A stretch of 64,000 nucleotides of DNA from Yersinia intermedia (GTDB lineage: Bacteria > Pseudomonadota > Gammaproteobacteria > Enterobacterales > Enterobacteriaceae). The translations under genes were made by a program, and so were the position numbers. The DNA lies in contig NZ_LR134116.1 of the NCBI RefSeq assembly GCF_900635455.1, forward strand, positions 3,162,001-3,226,000. The letters run 5' to 3'. Shown here piece after piece: positions 46,921-57,871 of this stretch. The notes beneath the pieces are model-generated. The model was not told where the DNA came from. It searched no databases and worked only from the letters and a program-made list of their open reading frames with translations. The first letter of the stretch is position 1. Every line of letters starts with the position of its first letter.

Positions 46921-46960
46921 GGAAACGCGATGGTCGTGTGCAACACTGCCGGGCGTTTCC
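46921..46960 (+). terminator. Possible terminator after fldA
   Basis: GGAAACGC (46921-46928) and GCGTTTCC (46953-46960) can form an 8-bp stem with an inner stem-loop, followed by GCTGCCTTTT. Moderate evidence. Confidence 0.5.
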
Positions 46961-47355
46961 GCTGCCTTTTATCCTTTTGACCTGCACTCTTTATTATAAC
47001 GTTGCTTTCTCTCTCTCAGTAACCCACTCAATGTGAACAACCCGTTTGGCTATCCGATTGTGCTTTGTTAAGCGGCCCACAGATCCACACCGTCATTCGC
47101 GCAAAATGAAAATAAAATGCTACAAATTTGTAACTTTATCCCTCGGCACTGTACACTTAAATGATGTGTTATCCCCATTCATCAATACACTGCATGATTA
47201 ATCTTACAAAGTGTGCAATTATATCTTTGTTAACAACCACGGTTTTCATTTGGGGCTAGCAGTTCTATAATGAGACGCAATTGTAATTATTGCGCCACGG
47301 ATGTCATAGGCTGAACAGCCTTAATTTGAATCGATAGTAACAGGACTGAATCCGC
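46961..47355 (+). promoter_or_regulatory. fldA-fur intergenic region with fur promoter
   Basis: Contains a well-formed sigma-70 promoter: TTTTCA (47243-47248), 17-base spacer, TATAAT (47266-47271). The predicted leader before the fur ATG is about 78 bases. The rest (46980-47240) is AT-rich without a gene. An upstream coupled leader peptide like E. coli uof was looked for and not seen. Confidence 0.7.
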
Positions 47356-47802
47356 ATGACTGACAACAACAAAGCCTTAAAAAATGCAGGTCTTAAAGTA
47401 ACGCTGCCCCGGCTTAAAATTCTGGAAGTGTTGCAAGACCCGTCGTGCCATCACGTCAGCGCGGAAGATCTTTATAAAAAGCTGATCGATATCGGTGAAG
47501 AGATCGGTTTAGCCACGGTTTACCGCGTACTGAACCAGTTTGACGATGCCGGTATTGTTACCCGCCACAATTTCGAAGGGGGTAAATCAGTCTTTGAGCT
47601 GACGCAGCAACATCATCATGATCACTTGATCTGCCTGGATTGCGGCAAAGTGATTGAGTTTAGCAATGAATCCATTGAATCGCTTCAACGTGAAATTGCT
47701 AAGCAGCATGGTATCAAACTGACCAATCACAGCCTGTATCTGTACGGCCACTGTGAGACCGGCGATTGCCGTGAAAACGAGTCGGCACACGATAAAAGAT
47801 AA
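47356..47802 (+). CDS. fur: Ferric uptake regulator Fur
   Basis: 148-residue iron-responsive repressor identical in length to E. coli Fur. It has the N-terminal winged helix (LKVTLPRLKILEVLQDPSCH, then AEDLYKKLIDIGEEIGLATV), the metal-binding histidine cluster TQQHHHDHLICLDCGKVIEF with the structural Cys pair, and the C-terminal HCETGDCRENESAHDKR. It represses iron-uptake genes when Fe2+ is bound. Confidence 0.98.
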   Translation: MTDNNKALKNAGLKVTLPRLKILEVLQDPSCHHVSAEDLYKKLIDIGEEIGLATVYRVLNQFDDAGIVTRHNFEGGKSVFELTQQHHHDHLICLDCGKVIEFSNESIESLQREIAKQHGIKLTNHSLYLYGHCETGDCRENESAHDKR

Positions 47803-47980
47803 TGTCGCGTTATCGCATTGATGTGATAAAGATTTTAAGCACTGAATACATTACGCTTATGTTTAATCCAGATTGATAAGTTCCACTGTCTGGCTAACAT
47901 AAGCTATCAGCAAGATGGCCACCTTTCCCATTTTATACCCGAGTATCTCTCGGTTGGGAGTCAGGTGGTCGTTCTTATTT

Positions 47981-48068
47981 GTGCCCTTCGTACTTAACGC
48001 CGCTAGAGTGTTCGAACTCTCTGGGTGCCTTCACCTGCTGCCATCCGCAACGCCAATGACTTGGGCGT
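47981..48068. repeat. Degenerate ERIC relic
   Basis: Ends recall ERIC (GTGCCCTTCGTACTTAACGC on the left, CATCCGCAACGCCAATGACT TGGGCG on the right), with a central palindrome AGAGTGTTCGAACTCT instead of the usual core. Confidence 0.45.
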
Positions 48069-48162
48069 CTACCCCGTTATTAAAATCTGTATCCCTTTTG
48101 TAGTGACAAATTTACTGTTTATCCTCTCCCCCTCATTTAACGAGCCGTATCAATTTTTCAGC

Positions 48163-48186
48163 AAAAAAACCCCGGACTAGCCGGGG
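48163..48186 (-). terminator. Rho-independent terminator of the chiPQ-chb operon
   Basis: On the minus strand: CCCCGG-CTAGT-CCGGGG followed by seven T, about 95 bases past the chb stop. Confidence 0.88.
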
Positions 48187-48279
48187 AAAGAACCATCAAC
48201 TCAACTTCACTTAAATTTGTTTAGCTAAAAATCAAGCAAACAGGAGATAACATTAGACACAGCTCAATAGTACCAATGG

Positions 48280-50955
48280 TCAGACTTTAACCGGCTCAGC
48301 ACGACTACTACGTTTACCATCTGGGCTGGTGGAGCGAATCATCACCTCACCACTCACGGTAGGTTGTACCTTGGCATCATACTTTTGCCACTGCTTACCG
48401 CCATCCGTTGAATACTCGATAATCAGGCCCGGCAGTGAGATATTGGCTTCCAACTGCCCTGCCACAACCCGAGCACCTGGGACTGGTAAGCGATATGACA
48501 CACCGGCTTTATCCAGCTTCGCCAGCTCACGCTGCCCCATGATATTGGCAAAGCGCTGCCAATCGGTGTCCAACGCCTTGGTGTCAACCATATGCGTCTC
48601 ACCACCTTTGTATTCGCGGCCCGCTTTGTAATCTTGCTCCCACGAAGCGCGGTGCCAGGCACGCTCGGCCAATGGCAACACGCGAGGGAAGATCATGTAT
48701 TCCATCTGCTCATCAGTACGGACGGTTTCATTCCATGACTGACCTGAGATGCCATGTACACCCGGCCAAGGTTTATCACTTTTGGCGCTGAAGTGATTGC
48801 CATCGCGGTCCACCGAGGTCTCGGCATTCTGTGGCATGTTGTCTGGCGCGAAACTGAATACTTTTGCTTCGTCATTAAAGCGGGTTGCCCAGTAGTAACC
48901 GCGTTCATTCGGGTTAACTTCATATGGCATATCGAAGTAGACATAATCGGGATTCGATGCGACCACTTCATAGCCTTTATTAGCCCAATCATTAATTGAG
49001 TCGGCCCCACCCCAGAAGAGAGTATCCCAGAAGTTGACTCCAACACGTTTAGTCGCAAAAGCTTTGGCGTCTTTGGCATCTTTCAGCCCATCCTGCCACG
49101 CCTGCATCTTCTCGATGCCGTGCGCATTAACCAGCTTGCTGACTTCAATGGCAAAATAGCTGGAAAGATGTTCAACATCCTGCACCTTGCCTTGTTTGAC
49201 CATATCCTGACAAACCTGTGATTTGGCCCAAGGTTTATCTTCAACACTCTTATCAATAATGCCCTTGCCCGCTTCAATCGGGCCGTTTTTGTCCTGATAA
49301 CCCGCGCCCAAACGAATGTTTTTCGCCTCATCACCACCAAAGTGCCAGGTAGTCAGCGGCATACCGGCCTCTTTATGCATCTGCGCCATTTCGCCAATCA
49401 CTTTATCGACAAAACGCTTAGAGGAATCGAGGCATGGGTTAAGATAGCTTTTACGCTCATAGAACTGAACTGACGTGGTGTTGGAATCATCAGTCGGGTC
49501 AAGTAGACGGAATTCGTTAGCTTCTTTTTCTTTGCCCTGTTTCATCAGATTGTTGTAACGGGCTTCCATCGACACTACGGCTGCACGGGCGTGTGCTGGC
49601 ATGTCGATTTCAGGGATCACATCAATCTGGCGTGCTTTGGCATATTTCAGAATCTCAATATAATCATCACGAGTGAAATGGCCGCTACCCATATTATTGC
49701 TGTCTGGGCCAGAGCCTAATTGCGGCAACAAACAGGTATTTTCCGTCAAATCGTGACAACGTTTGCTGCCAACATCAGTCAATTCCGGCAAGCCCGGGAT
49801 TTCAATACGCCAGCCTTCATCATCACTCAGATGGAAGTGGAATTTGTTGAGCTTATAAGCTGACATCTGATCGAGTAAGCGCAGCACCGCATCTTTGGTT
49901 TTGAAGTTACGGCCAACATCGAGGAAGACACCACGGTATTCGAAACGTGGCGCATCTTTCGCCTCAAGAGTGGCAATAGTCTTAGTGCCGTCAGTCGGAA
50001 CCAATGACAGGATAGATTGCAGGCCATAGAACACGCCTGTCGGATCAAAACCAATAACCTGCGCCCCTTTCTCGCCAATTTTCAACTCGTAAGCACCGGA
50101 AACCGCTAAGTCCCCCTTAAAAGCAGCCGGTTGAATCACGGTTTTTATCGGGAAACCAGCTGAATTGGCCTTCAGACCCAGTAATTCAAAGCGTTGCCGG
50201 GCCGCCTCTGCGGCCGGTTTTGGCAATACACTCAGATCCAGCGCAACACCTTTACTCAGGTCCACATCCTGCTTGTGAACCTTAATCTCCATTGGCGTGG
50301 GAATTATCTGCCCACGCAAACTAGCGGCAGATAACGTCTTAACCGCTTCATTTTTCACAAAACGTGATTCCGGTGTCATCAACACGTTATGGTCATCTTT
50401 GGTGCGTTTCCACTGATCGCCAGTAAACTGTGTCAGATATTCATTGATATCTTCGGTATCAGTATTTTTCAGTACTTTTGGTTTTGCATCGCCAGCAGTG
50501 GCATACCAGCGCGGCATAAAATCAGTGGCAAACAACTGCCAGTATTCACCCGTAATGGGGATTTCAACCACCTGATTGGCGGGGAATCCGGTGAATTTGG
50601 CGGTAGGTTCAATTTTATGTAGATCACCCGTCAGGTGAGTAATTTTAAACTGGCTGTTATCAACTGCTAGAATCTGGCGGATGCTATGGAAATAAATGGC
50701 CCAGTCCTGACCGACTATCTTATCCCCGGTGTTAGTCAGAGTAATCATGACTTTATTACAGGATGCCCAGTCAGCACCCAGTTTGGCACAATCAACACCA
50801 TTGTCAGCAGCACGGTTATCCAACAATTTATAATTAACTTTCAATGTGCTGAGTTGATCTACAAGTTGTTGATTGTTGGTATCAGCATTGGCATATCCCA
50901 TCAAGCCAAAGGTTGCGGTTATCGCCGCTAAAGTATTTAATTTGAATTTATTCAT
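48280..50955 (-). CDS. Chitobiase (N,N'-diacetylchitobiase, GH20 beta-hexosaminidase)
   Basis: 891-residue exported glycoside hydrolase that releases GlcNAc from chitobiose and short chitin fragments. Start at [20 protein letters not shown] (ATG 50955; GAGG 6 bases upstream); signal peptidase cleavage probably after YANA. In order: carbohydrate-binding-like CHB_HEX N-domain (about 25-180), GH20b domain, catalytic TIM barrel with [20 protein letters not shown] (catalytic Asp-Glu pair) and a C-terminal Ig-like domain. It resembles the Serratia marcescens chitobiase in length and motifs. Last gene after chiP and chiQ, so uptake porin and hydrolase share one transcription direction. Confidence 0.93.
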   Translation of the reverse strand: MNKFKLNTLAAITATFGLMGYANADTNNQQLVDQLSTLKVNYKLLDNRAADNGVDCAKLGADWASCNKVMITLTNTGDKIVGQDWAIYFHSIRQILAVDNSQFKITHLTGDLHKIEPTAKFTGFPANQVVEIPITGEYWQLFATDFMPRWYATAGDAKPKVLKNTDTEDINEYLTQFTGDQWKRTKDDHNVLMTPESRFVKNEAVKTLSAASLRGQIIPTPMEIKVHKQDVDLSKGVALDLSVLPKPAAEAARQRFELLGLKANSAGFPIKTVIQPAAFKGDLAVSGAYELKIGEKGAQVIGFDPTGVFYGLQSILSLVPTDGTKTIATLEAKDAPRFEYRGVFLDVGRNFKTKDAVLRLLDQMSAYKLNKFHFHLSDDEGWRIEIPGLPELTDVGSKRCHDLTENTCLLPQLGSGPDSNNMGSGHFTRDDYIEILKYAKARQIDVIPEIDMPAHARAAVVSMEARYNNLMKQGKEKEANEFRLLDPTDDSNTTSVQFYERKSYLNPCLDSSKRFVDKVIGEMAQMHKEAGMPLTTWHFGGDEAKNIRLGAGYQDKNGPIEAGKGIIDKSVEDKPWAKSQVCQDMVKQGKVQDVEHLSSYFAIEVSKLVNAHGIEKMQAWQDGLKDAKDAKAFATKRVGVNFWDTLFWGGADSINDWANKGYEVVASNPDYVYFDMPYEVNPNERGYYWATRFNDEAKVFSFAPDNMPQNAETSVDRDGNHFSAKSDKPWPGVHGISGQSWNETVRTDEQMEYMIFPRVLPLAERAWHRASWEQDYKAGREYKGGETHMVDTKALDTDWQRFANIMGQRELAKLDKAGVSYRLPVPGARVVAGQLEANISLPGLIIEYSTDGGKQWQKYDAKVQPTVSGEVMIRSTSPDGKRSSRAEPVKV

Positions 50956-51070
50956 CACTAACCTCATCCGTAATTAATAACTGCTGCCAGAACGGTTATT
51001 GACAGTATTGCTGCTAGCAGCGTTATTGTTAGCTCAATTACCGTTATCCTAATAATTTTTATCTGGGATG

Positions 51071-51409
51071 TTATTTATCTGGCTTATTATTACTGCGTAT
51101 TTCTTGCCACAGCTTTCCGCATTGTGCGTCATAGGCTTGACCATTACCGGTATGTGCCGCGTCAATACAACGCTGATAATCCAATACTCGAACGGTCTCT
51201 TTCTCCGTAAAAGCTTGATGTGCTTTCTCTTGTTTCAGCACATTCAACACTGCCTTGCAGGGTATCAATCTTTCTGGCGAACCTTCGCTGGCATTGATGC
51301 ACGCGCTGTAGGCTTGCTTGAGTTTGCTATCTTCCGGTTGAACCGGGGTTTGTGGTGCACAGGCACTTAGTCCCAATACAGTGGCAATGATAAAAAGTGT
51401 TTTCTTCAT
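51071..51409 (-). CDS. chiQ: ChiQ/YbfN family lipoprotein
   Basis: 112 residues with a lipoprotein signal (MKKTLFIIATVLGLSACAPQ; lipobox LSAC). It corresponds to E. coli YbfN/ChiQ by position directly behind the chitoporin gene. Four further Cys residues in the mature part (SACINA, LIPCKA, QRCIDA, DAQCGK) look like disulfide pairs. The function within chitosugar uptake is unknown. 63 bases after chiP; chitobiase follows. Confidence 0.88.
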   Translation of the reverse strand: MKKTLFIIATVLGLSACAPQTPVQPEDSKLKQAYSACINASEGSPERLIPCKAVLNVLKQEKAHQAFTEKETVRVLDYQRCIDAAHTGNGQAYDAQCGKLWQEIRSNNKPDK

Positions 51410-51472
51410 GGCGGATGCTCCAGTATTTCCCCGGTATAGTTACCGGGGATGGCAATCAGAAAGTGGTTAACA

Positions 51473-52876
51473 TCAGAAGATGGTAAATGGTGCAATCACG
51501 ATGAATTTAACGTCTTTTTCATCCTGGAATACGTTGCCGAAACCGCCGCCAAAGCTTGGAATATTGGTGTGGTTGTCATACATGGTGTAATGCAGTTTGA
51601 AGAGCGTGCCTTTCGCCCGGCCTTCTTGCAGGGTGTAGAGAACGTCAAAGTTCCATGCTGATTCTTTCAGGCGCGTATTCTGGTCATAAATTGGGTTAGT
51701 ACTTGGTTTTGCATCCCAGCCATATGCATAGGAGGTTCCCACTGACCAGCCCGCCAGATTCCAGTTTTTCAGGTCATACATTACGCCACCAAACAGCGCT
51801 TTTTCGCCGTTGGCGTTGAAGTCAGAGCGGGAATCCCACCAAACATCCAAACGGCCATTAGAGCTCGCGTAGCCTGGCGTCATACGTTGCAGGAAGTAAC
51901 CTTGGTTACCGTCAGCTTTGGCCCAAGTACCTTCAAGGCGCAAGTCAAATGGCCCGGTGGTGTAGCCCAATGTCAGCGCTTGTAACCAGGCTAATCCGTC
52001 ATAGACGTCGTTCACATTGCTGGCACCGCCATCAACTTTATCTTTTGCGCCGTAGAACTGATAAGAAGTACGAAGATCATTGCCCTCCACCGGGAAGGCG
52101 TAAGAAGCCTTGGCAAAATACTGATCCATGTAATCTTTCGCCTGGCCGAATGCCGCTTCCATCACCAGTTTGTTTTTGAAGTCGTATTTAGCACCGATTG
52201 AATGCAGGTAACTTACGCCAGTCTTGCCATCAGCCTGACGGAAGTTGTACATATTTTGATACCAAGGTGCTTTATATTCATCGGTCCACATGTAAGACAT
52301 GGACAAGGCACCGGCCGTATCAAAATCGAATTTTGCACCACCTTCAGCCCCCCGATAAGTGCCTGGCATAAAGCTCCAGTGTGGGGCAAGCAGTGTCTGA
52401 CCTGTTGGCTGGATATAACCACCACGCGCCCAGAAATCGCCTAACTTAAATTTGGCCGCCGCTTTATAAACACTGACGCCACTCTTATCACCGGTCCATT
52501 TCTCATCCCAACGGGTTTTAGCATCACTGAAACCAATTTCGTTAGGAGCCGCCGGGCCACTGTTGGTCATTTCAACTGCGCCGAAAGCTGCCAGATCAAT
52601 ACCAAACATGTCAGCCGCATAACCGGAAGAGAAATCCAGATTGGCATTAAAAGTCGAGTGATGCAGGTTGGCGACATACTTGCCGTACTCCGCACTCCCT
52701 GGCGTTAAATCTTTACGGTCACGCTGACGCTGCCAATAATAAATCCCACCGGTCAGTGACGAATCATCAATAAAACCTTCAGCCTTGGCCTCAGGGGCTA
52801 CTATGAACCCCGTTCCTAACAATGCACCCGCGACTGCGAGCGCCAGCGTTTTACGTTTAGCACCGTGCGTAACCAT
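51473..52876 (-). CDS. chiP: Chitoporin ChiP (OprD family)
   Basis: 467-residue outer-membrane porin for chitooligosaccharides (E. coli ChiP 468). The signal peptide is [20 protein letters not shown] with cleavage after AKA; an OprD-type 18-strand barrel follows and the protein ends in Phe ([10 protein letters not shown]), as outer-membrane proteins do. The E. coli homologue is repressed by NagC and post-transcriptionally by the ChiX small RNA. Two NagC-like palindromes lie upstream at 53067-53089 and 53283-53304. First gene of chiP-chiQ-chb. Confidence 0.95.
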   Translation of the reverse strand: MVTHGAKRKTLALAVAGALLGTGFIVAPEAKAEGFIDDSSLTGGIYYWQRQRDRKDLTPGSAEYGKYVANLHHSTFNANLDFSSGYAADMFGIDLAAFGAVEMTNSGPAAPNEIGFSDAKTRWDEKWTGDKSGVSVYKAAAKFKLGDFWARGGYIQPTGQTLLAPHWSFMPGTYRGAEGGAKFDFDTAGALSMSYMWTDEYKAPWYQNMYNFRQADGKTGVSYLHSIGAKYDFKNKLVMEAAFGQAKDYMDQYFAKASYAFPVEGNDLRTSYQFYGAKDKVDGGASNVNDVYDGLAWLQALTLGYTTGPFDLRLEGTWAKADGNQGYFLQRMTPGYASSNGRLDVWWDSRSDFNANGEKALFGGVMYDLKNWNLAGWSVGTSYAYGWDAKPSTNPIYDQNTRLKESAWNFDVLYTLQEGRAKGTLFKLHYTMYDNHTNIPSFGGGFGNVFQDEKDVKFIVIAPFTIF

Positions 52877-53066
52877 ATGAAAAAATTCCTCTTTGACATC
52901 ACATTTAAAGTGCGTTGCCTGTGTCCACCACAGCTCACAGGTTTAGCCTCAAAAAAAACCCTAGTGGGTAAAATTTTTGCTGGGGAGAAATAGCCACCAG
53001 CTGTTACTGCTAAAAACTTCTCTTGCAAAAAACAACCGCTCTGTAGATTGCTGCTGCCACACAGAC

Positions 53067-53089
53067 TATTTTTCGCGACGCGAATTATC
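53067..53089. promoter_or_regulatory. NagC-like operator, chiP-proximal
   Basis: A perfect palindrome TTCGCG-A-CGCGAA (53072-53084) inside T-rich/A-rich flanks (ATTTTT...TTATC). Its spacing and flanks resemble NagC sites. About 195 bases upstream of the chiP start. Confidence 0.6.
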
Positions 53090-53282
53090 AATTAAAAAAA
53101 AAGCTAATTATTCAAAGTATGACAACGTGCACATAACTGTGAAAAAATATTACACAGCTCACAAAAGCTTTAAAAACAATGAATAACATCGTATTTTTAA
53201 TCAAAAATCGTCTCTCGTTGACATATTGAATGGTTTCAGCAAATACGAGATTTATCCTAAATAAATAGGGTTAATTACTGGG

Positions 53283-53304
53283 TTATTTCGCAAAGCGAAT
53301 ATTT
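53283..53304. promoter_or_regulatory. NagC-like operator, chiP-distal
   Basis: TTATTTCGC-AAA-GCGAATATT, an imperfect palindrome with the same TTATTTCG half-site seen between nagE and nagB. It is about 215 bases from the proximal site, a distance compatible with DNA looping. Confidence 0.6.
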
Positions 53305-53440
53305 AAGAAAGACTTACAGACAGCCACGTTATCGCCAAAAAAGGAAGCAATATGTCGACATTGACCCGTGGATAAAATGTAGAAGGAGCAAAGAGGAGAG
53401 AATTAATGATTGTTTAGTAAAATAAACAAACGCGGTTTTA

Positions 53441-53525
53441 TATCCAAAGAATTTGGCATTGCATCCCGATAGCCAGACCCATCCTGATAAGCTTACGCGG
53501 TCATGTGATTTTGGTGCATACCCTT
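53441..53525. repeat. ERIC relic between glnS and chiP
   Basis: TATCCAAAGAATTTGGCATT GCA matches the inverted right end of the local ERIC elements, and ATCCTGATAAGCTTACG recalls the core. The other half is degraded. Confidence 0.5.
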
Positions 53526-53558
53526 CGATAGGAGCAAATTTGAAGGCGTTAAGGGCAT

Positions 53559-53582
53559 AAAAAAGCGTGGACTAAGCCACGC
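53559..53582 (-). terminator. Rho-independent terminator of glnS
   Basis: GCGTGG-ACTAAG-CCACGC with an A-run on its left (T-run on the minus strand), 29 bases past the glnS stop. Confidence 0.85.
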
Positions 53583-53611
53583 TATATACTGTTTGGTGTG
53601 AGCGCTACAAC

Positions 53612-55279
53612 TTAGTTGGACGCTTTCGCCGCCCAGGTATCACGCAGACCTACCGTGCGGTTAAATACTAAGGCATCAGGACGTGAATAGCGGCTATCGG
53701 CACAGAAATAACCTTCACGTTCAAATTGATAGGTTTTCTCTGGAACCGCAGCAGCCAAACCTGGCTCAACAAAACCCTGACGGATAATCAACGACTCAGG
53801 ATTGATGGTAGACAAGAAGTCTTCCGCCGCAGCCGGGTTTGGTACGCTAAACAAACGGTCATACAGACGAATTTCTGCTGGCAATGCGTGTTTAACAGAA
53901 ACCCAATGAATAACCCCTTTAACTTTACGACCATCAGCCGGGTCTTTGTTTAAAGTTTCTGCGTCATAACTACAATAAAGTGTAGTCACATTGCCTTCAG
54001 CGTCCTTTTCGACACGTTCAGCTTTGATAACATAGGCATTACGCAAACGTACTTCTTTGCCTAGCACCAAACGCTTGTACTGTTTATTGGCTTCTTCACG
54101 AAAATCAGCGCGATCGATGTAAAGCTCACTATCGAAAGGAACCTGACGAGTGCCCATATCCGGGTTATTCGGGTGATTTGGCATGGTCAGCCACTCTTCC
54201 CCGGCCACCCGATTTTCAATAATCACCTTGATTGGGTCAAGAACCGCCATGGCCCGTGGGGCATGTTCGTTGAGGTCATCACGGATGCAAGACTCCAGTG
54301 ACATCATTTCAACGTTGTTATCCTGCTTGGTCACCCCAATACGGCGGCAGAACTCACGAATGGAACCTGCGGTGTAACCACGGCGACGCAAACCAGAAAT
54401 CGTTGGCATACGTGGATCATCCCAACCTTCCACGACTTTCTCGGTCACCAATTGATTCAGCTTACGCTTAGACATAATGGCGTATTCTAGATTCAGGCGA
54501 GAGAATTCATACTGGCGCGGATGGCATTCGATAGAGATATTATCCAGCACCCAATCGTACAAGCGGCGGTTATCCTGGAACTCCAGCGTACAGAGTGAAT
54601 GGGTGATCCCTTCGATCGCATCAGAAATACAATGGGTAAAGTCATACATCGGGTAGATGCACCACTTGTTACCTGACTGATGGTGCTCGGCAAACTTAAT
54701 ACGATACAGCACGGGGTCACGCATCACGATAAACGGTGACGCCATATCGATTTTGGCACGCAGACAAGCTGTACCTTCAGCAAAACCACCGGCACGCATC
54801 TTTTCAAACAGCGCCAGATTCTCTTCCACACTGCGATCACGGTACGGGCTGTTTTTCCCCGGAGCCGTCAGGGTGCCACGATATTCGCGCATCTGCTCAG
54901 CAGTTAACTCATCGACATACGCCAGGCCCTTATTAATCAGCTCTACAGCGTACTGATACAGTTGATCGAAATAGTCTGAGGAGTAACGTACATCACCGCT
55001 CCAGGTGAAGCCTAGCCACTCTACGTCGTGTTTAATCGACTCTACGAACTCGACGTCTTCTTTCACCGGGTTAGTGTCGTCGAAACGCAAATTACACTGA
55101 CCCTGATAATCTTGTGCGATGCCAAAGTTCAGGCAAATAGATTTTGCATGACCAATATGCAGGTAGCCATTTGGCTCTGGCGGAAAGCGGGTATGAACCG
55201 ACGTGTGCTTGCCGCTGGCTAAATCTTCGTCAATTATCTGACGGATAAAATTACTCGGGCGGGCTTCTGCCTCACTCAT
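53612..55279 (-). CDS. glnS: Glutaminyl-tRNA synthetase
   Basis: Class I aminoacyl-tRNA synthetase charging tRNA-Gln. Start at [20 protein letters not shown] (555 residues; E. coli 554); five residues of the longer frame lack homology. The HIGH motif is in [16 protein letters not shown] and the KMSKS counterpart is VMSKR-type (read as [11 protein letters not shown]). The catalytic, anticodon-binding and C-terminal domains are complete. In E. coli it lies between nagE and chiP, as here. Confidence 0.97.
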   Translation of the reverse strand: MSEAEARPSNFIRQIIDEDLASGKHTSVHTRFPPEPNGYLHIGHAKSICLNFGIAQDYQGQCNLRFDDTNPVKEDVEFVESIKHDVEWLGFTWSGDVRYSSDYFDQLYQYAVELINKGLAYVDELTAEQMREYRGTLTAPGKNSPYRDRSVEENLALFEKMRAGGFAEGTACLRAKIDMASPFIVMRDPVLYRIKFAEHHQSGNKWCIYPMYDFTHCISDAIEGITHSLCTLEFQDNRRLYDWVLDNISIECHPRQYEFSRLNLEYAIMSKRKLNQLVTEKVVEGWDDPRMPTISGLRRRGYTAGSIREFCRRIGVTKQDNNVEMMSLESCIRDDLNEHAPRAMAVLDPIKVIIENRVAGEEWLTMPNHPNNPDMGTRQVPFDSELYIDRADFREEANKQYKRLVLGKEVRLRNAYVIKAERVEKDAEGNVTTLYCSYDAETLNKDPADGRKVKGVIHWVSVKHALPAEIRLYDRLFSVPNPAAAEDFLSTINPESLIIRQGFVEPGLAAAVPEKTYQFEREGYFCADSRYSRPDALVFNRTVGLRDTWAAKASN

Positions 55280-55323
55280 TGTTCTATTCCTCAATGCAAA
55301 CGCAACAAATATAACCGCATATT

Positions 55324-55524
55324 TACCTAATAGATTTCAAGGATGCAGGAAGGCGGCAAACGAGAGACAAATCGGTCGGGAACCGATTTGAATAGCATCT
55401 ATGCTAGCCCGCAGGGTGAGCCTCAAGGATGAGGCTCATTCATCCCGATGAGCTTACACAAGTAAGTGATTCGGGTGAATGAGAGCGGCCAACACACCTG
55501 CAACTTGAAAGATGACAGGTATAA
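55324..55524. repeat. ERIC element with insertion, between nagE and glnS
   Basis: About 200 bases. The left arm GGATGCAGGAAGGCGGCAAA and right arm AACACACCTGCAACTTGAAA with GGTATA match the element between kdpD and kdpE. The core is ATCCCGATGAGCTTACACAA GTAAGTGATTCGGGTG. Inserted palindromes (CAAATCGGTC-GGGAACCGATTTG; GAGCCTCAAGGATGAGGCTC) occupy the left half. Confidence 0.85.
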
Positions 55525-55572
55525 TCCAACAAGCCCGACTTGGAAACAACCGTTTGTTACAGGAAATAAAAC

Positions 55573-55605
55573 AAAAAAACGGGAAGAGATTGCTCTCTTC
55601 CCGTT
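55573..55605 (-). terminator. Rho-independent terminator of nagE
   Basis: AACGGGAAGAG / CTCTTCCCGTT, 11-bp stem with loop ATTGCT. On the minus strand a run of seven T follows. 68 bases past the nagE stop. Confidence 0.88.
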
Positions 55606-55672
55606 GGTTCAGCTAAAAGTTAAATCGGTTATTCAGGACAGCAGTCCCTTTTCACCATTAGCCTTAAGCCAA

Positions 55673-57706
55673 TTATTTGCCACGGATCTCAAACAACGGG
55701 CTTTGACCGGCCACAACAGAGCTGCCTGCCAATACCGAGATACCGGCATAATCATCAATATTGCTTACCACAACCGGGCTAATCATTGAGCGCGCATTGG
55801 CGTTCAGATAAGCCAGGTCTAGTTCCAATATCGGTTGGCCGGCAACGACAGTGGCCCCTTCGTCAACCAGACGAGCAAAGCCCTGACCGTTCAGTTTTAC
55901 CGTATCAATCCCGATATGAACCACAATTTCTGCACCGGTTTCAGTTTCCAGACAGAATGCATGGTCAGTATTGAAGATTTTTACGATAGTCCCGTTCGCC
56001 GGAGAAACCACCATTTTATCAGTAGGACGGATGGCAACACCCTCACCCACTGCTTTGCTGGCAAAAGCTTCATCAGGAACTTGATCCAGTGCGACAACAT
56101 CACCGGTAATAGGCGAAACCAGTACCAGAGAAGCTGTTTTAGTGGTGTTAATAACCGCCTGAGGCTTAACGTCTGCGGGTGCCACAGAACTGCTGGCGGC
56201 AGGAACCGAACCACCAGCCAACACAGTACGCATGGCTGAAGCAATCAATTCTGCGCGGGTACCGACAATGATTTGCACACTTTGTTTATTCAGACGAATG
56301 ACACCTGACGCACCTAAGCGCTTGGCAACACTGTCATTAACCTGCGCAGAATCTTTTACGTTCAGACGCAGGCGGGTGATGCAGGCATCAATGGCAGTCA
56401 GGTTATCTGAACCACCGATAGCACCAATATAGCGACGCGCCAGACCGTTGATTTCACTTTCGTTCACTGCAGGGGTGTTATCAACATTGACGTCATAACC
56501 ATCTTCTTCACTGCCTTCAACGGCCAATTCACGCCCAGGTGTCAACAAGTTGAATTTCTGGATGGTGAAACGGAACACCACGTAGTAAATGGCGAAGAAC
56601 ACCAAACCTTGTGGGATCAGCATGTACCAATGTGTGGCGAGCGGGTTGCGAGAAGAGAGCACCATATCCACTAAACCGGCGCTGAAACCAAAACCGGCGA
56701 TCCAATGCATGCTGGCTGCAATGAATACTGAAATACCGGTCAGCACGGCGTGCAAGAAGTACAGCACAGGGGCAACAAACATGAAGGAGAATTCAAGTGG
56801 TTCGGTGATACCGGTGAAGAAGGCTGCGAATGCACCCGCCAACATGATACCTGCCACTTTCGCTCTATTTTCAGGACGCGCGCAGTGATAAATCGCCAAC
56901 GCCGCACCTGGTAAACCAAACATCATGATTGGGAAGAAGCCAGCCTGATAACGACCAGTGATACCCACAATGGCTTTACCAGAATCAATAGACTGCTGGC
57001 CACCGAGGAAGTTAGGAATATCGTTAATACCGGCAACGTCAAACCAGAACACTGAGTTCAAAGCATGATGCAGGCCGACTGGGATCAACAAGCGGTTGAA
57101 GAAGGCATAGATACCCGCCCCTACTGAACCCATATCTTTGATGTATTCGCCGAAGGTCACCAGTGCGTTATAAATCAGCGGCCAGACGTACATCAGAATG
57201 AAGGCAACCACGATCATCAGGAAGGACGTCAGAATCGGAACCAGACGGCGGCCACTGAAGAAAGAGAGTGCTTTTGGCAATTCAACACTGCTGAAACGGT
57301 TGTACAGTTCAGCAGAGATAATACCCACCAGGATACCAACGAACTGGTTGTTGATTTTACCAAAAGCTGCCGGAACCTGATCAACCGGGATCTTTTGAAT
57401 CATCGACACCGCAGCAGGCGAGCACAGCGTGGTTAATACCAGGAAACCTACAAAGCCGGTCAGTGCAGCCGCACCGTCTTTGTCTTTTGACATACCGTAA
57501 GCAACACCAATTGCGAACAGCACGGACATGTTGTCGATAATAGCCGCACCGGATTTGATAAATAATGCCGCCAGTGCATTATCACCCCCCCAGCTTACCG
57601 GGTCGATCCAATAGCCTACGCCCATCAGTATCGCGGCGGCTGGTAGTGTGGCCACTGGGACCATCAAGGCCCGGCCCACTTTTTGTAAGTAACTAAGAAT
57701 ATTCAC
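55673..57706 (-). CDS. nagE: PTS N-acetylglucosamine transporter EIICBA (GTG start)
   Basis: Inner-membrane phosphotransferase permease that imports and phosphorylates GlcNAc. From the GTG at 57704-57706 (677 residues; (V)NILSYLQKVGRALMVP) the order is EIIC membrane domain (about 1-380), EIIB with the phosphorylated Cys in AIDACITRLRLNV, and EIIA with the active His in AEIVVHIGIDTVKL. I prefer this GTG because E. coli NagE begins MNILGFFQRLGRA; the open frame reaches 57763 but adds a non-family tail. GGGGG lies just upstream. Divergent from nagBACD. Confidence 0.94.
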   Translation of the reverse strand: MNILSYLQKVGRALMVPVATLPAAAILMGVGYWIDPVSWGGDNALAALFIKSGAAIIDNMSVLFAIGVAYGMSKDKDGAAALTGFVGFLVLTTLCSPAAVSMIQKIPVDQVPAAFGKINNQFVGILVGIISAELYNRFSSVELPKALSFFSGRRLVPILTSFLMIVVAFILMYVWPLIYNALVTFGEYIKDMGSVGAGIYAFFNRLLIPVGLHHALNSVFWFDVAGINDIPNFLGGQQSIDSGKAIVGITGRYQAGFFPIMMFGLPGAALAIYHCARPENRAKVAGIMLAGAFAAFFTGITEPLEFSFMFVAPVLYFLHAVLTGISVFIAASMHWIAGFGFSAGLVDMVLSSRNPLATHWYMLIPQGLVFFAIYYVVFRFTIQKFNLLTPGRELAVEGSEEDGYDVNVDNTPAVNESEINGLARRYIGAIGGSDNLTAIDACITRLRLNVKDSAQVNDSVAKRLGASGVIRLNKQSVQIIVGTRAELIASAMRTVLAGGSVPAASSSVAPADVKPQAVINTTKTASLVLVSPITGDVVALDQVPDEAFASKAVGEGVAIRPTDKMVVSPANGTIVKIFNTDHAFCLETETGAEIVVHIGIDTVKLNGQGFARLVDEGATVVAGQPILELDLAYLNANARSMISPVVVSNIDDYAGISVLAGSSVVAGQSPLFEIRGK

Positions 57707-57838
57707 CTTTCCCCCTATTCGTCCGTTATCGGACCCTTTAAGTAGTTTATTTAATTGACTCACTACCTTTTAGAAAAACGCATGGCACACTTTTTATTTA
57801 TTCACGGTACGTATTACTCATTGCGGAGTGTAAAAAAA

Positions 57839-57860
57839 TTATTTCGTAACGCAAATTAAA
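57839..57860. promoter_or_regulatory. NagC-like operator near nagE
   Basis: Half-sites ATTTCG-TAA-CGCAAAT inside TTATTTCGTAACGCAAATTA, the form of a NagC box. Confidence 0.65.
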
Positions 57861-57871
57861 ACCCCCTATTT

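Larger units (their letters stand above)
47803..48279. other. fur-chb intergenic region
   Basis: 477 bases between convergent genes. It holds a degenerate ERIC relic (47981-48068) and the terminator of the chitobiase gene (48163-48186). No gene recognised. Confidence 0.5.
52877..53611. promoter_or_regulatory. glnS-chiP intergenic region
   Basis: 735 AT-rich bases. It contains two NagC-like operators, an ERIC relic (53441-53525) and the glnS terminator (53559-53582). No gene recognised. The position of the chiP promoter between the two palindromes and the gene is inferred. Confidence 0.6.

Noticed and set aside
47278..47356. Leader peptide like E. coli uof before fur
   Set aside because: No open frame of suitable length overlaps the fur start in the leader.
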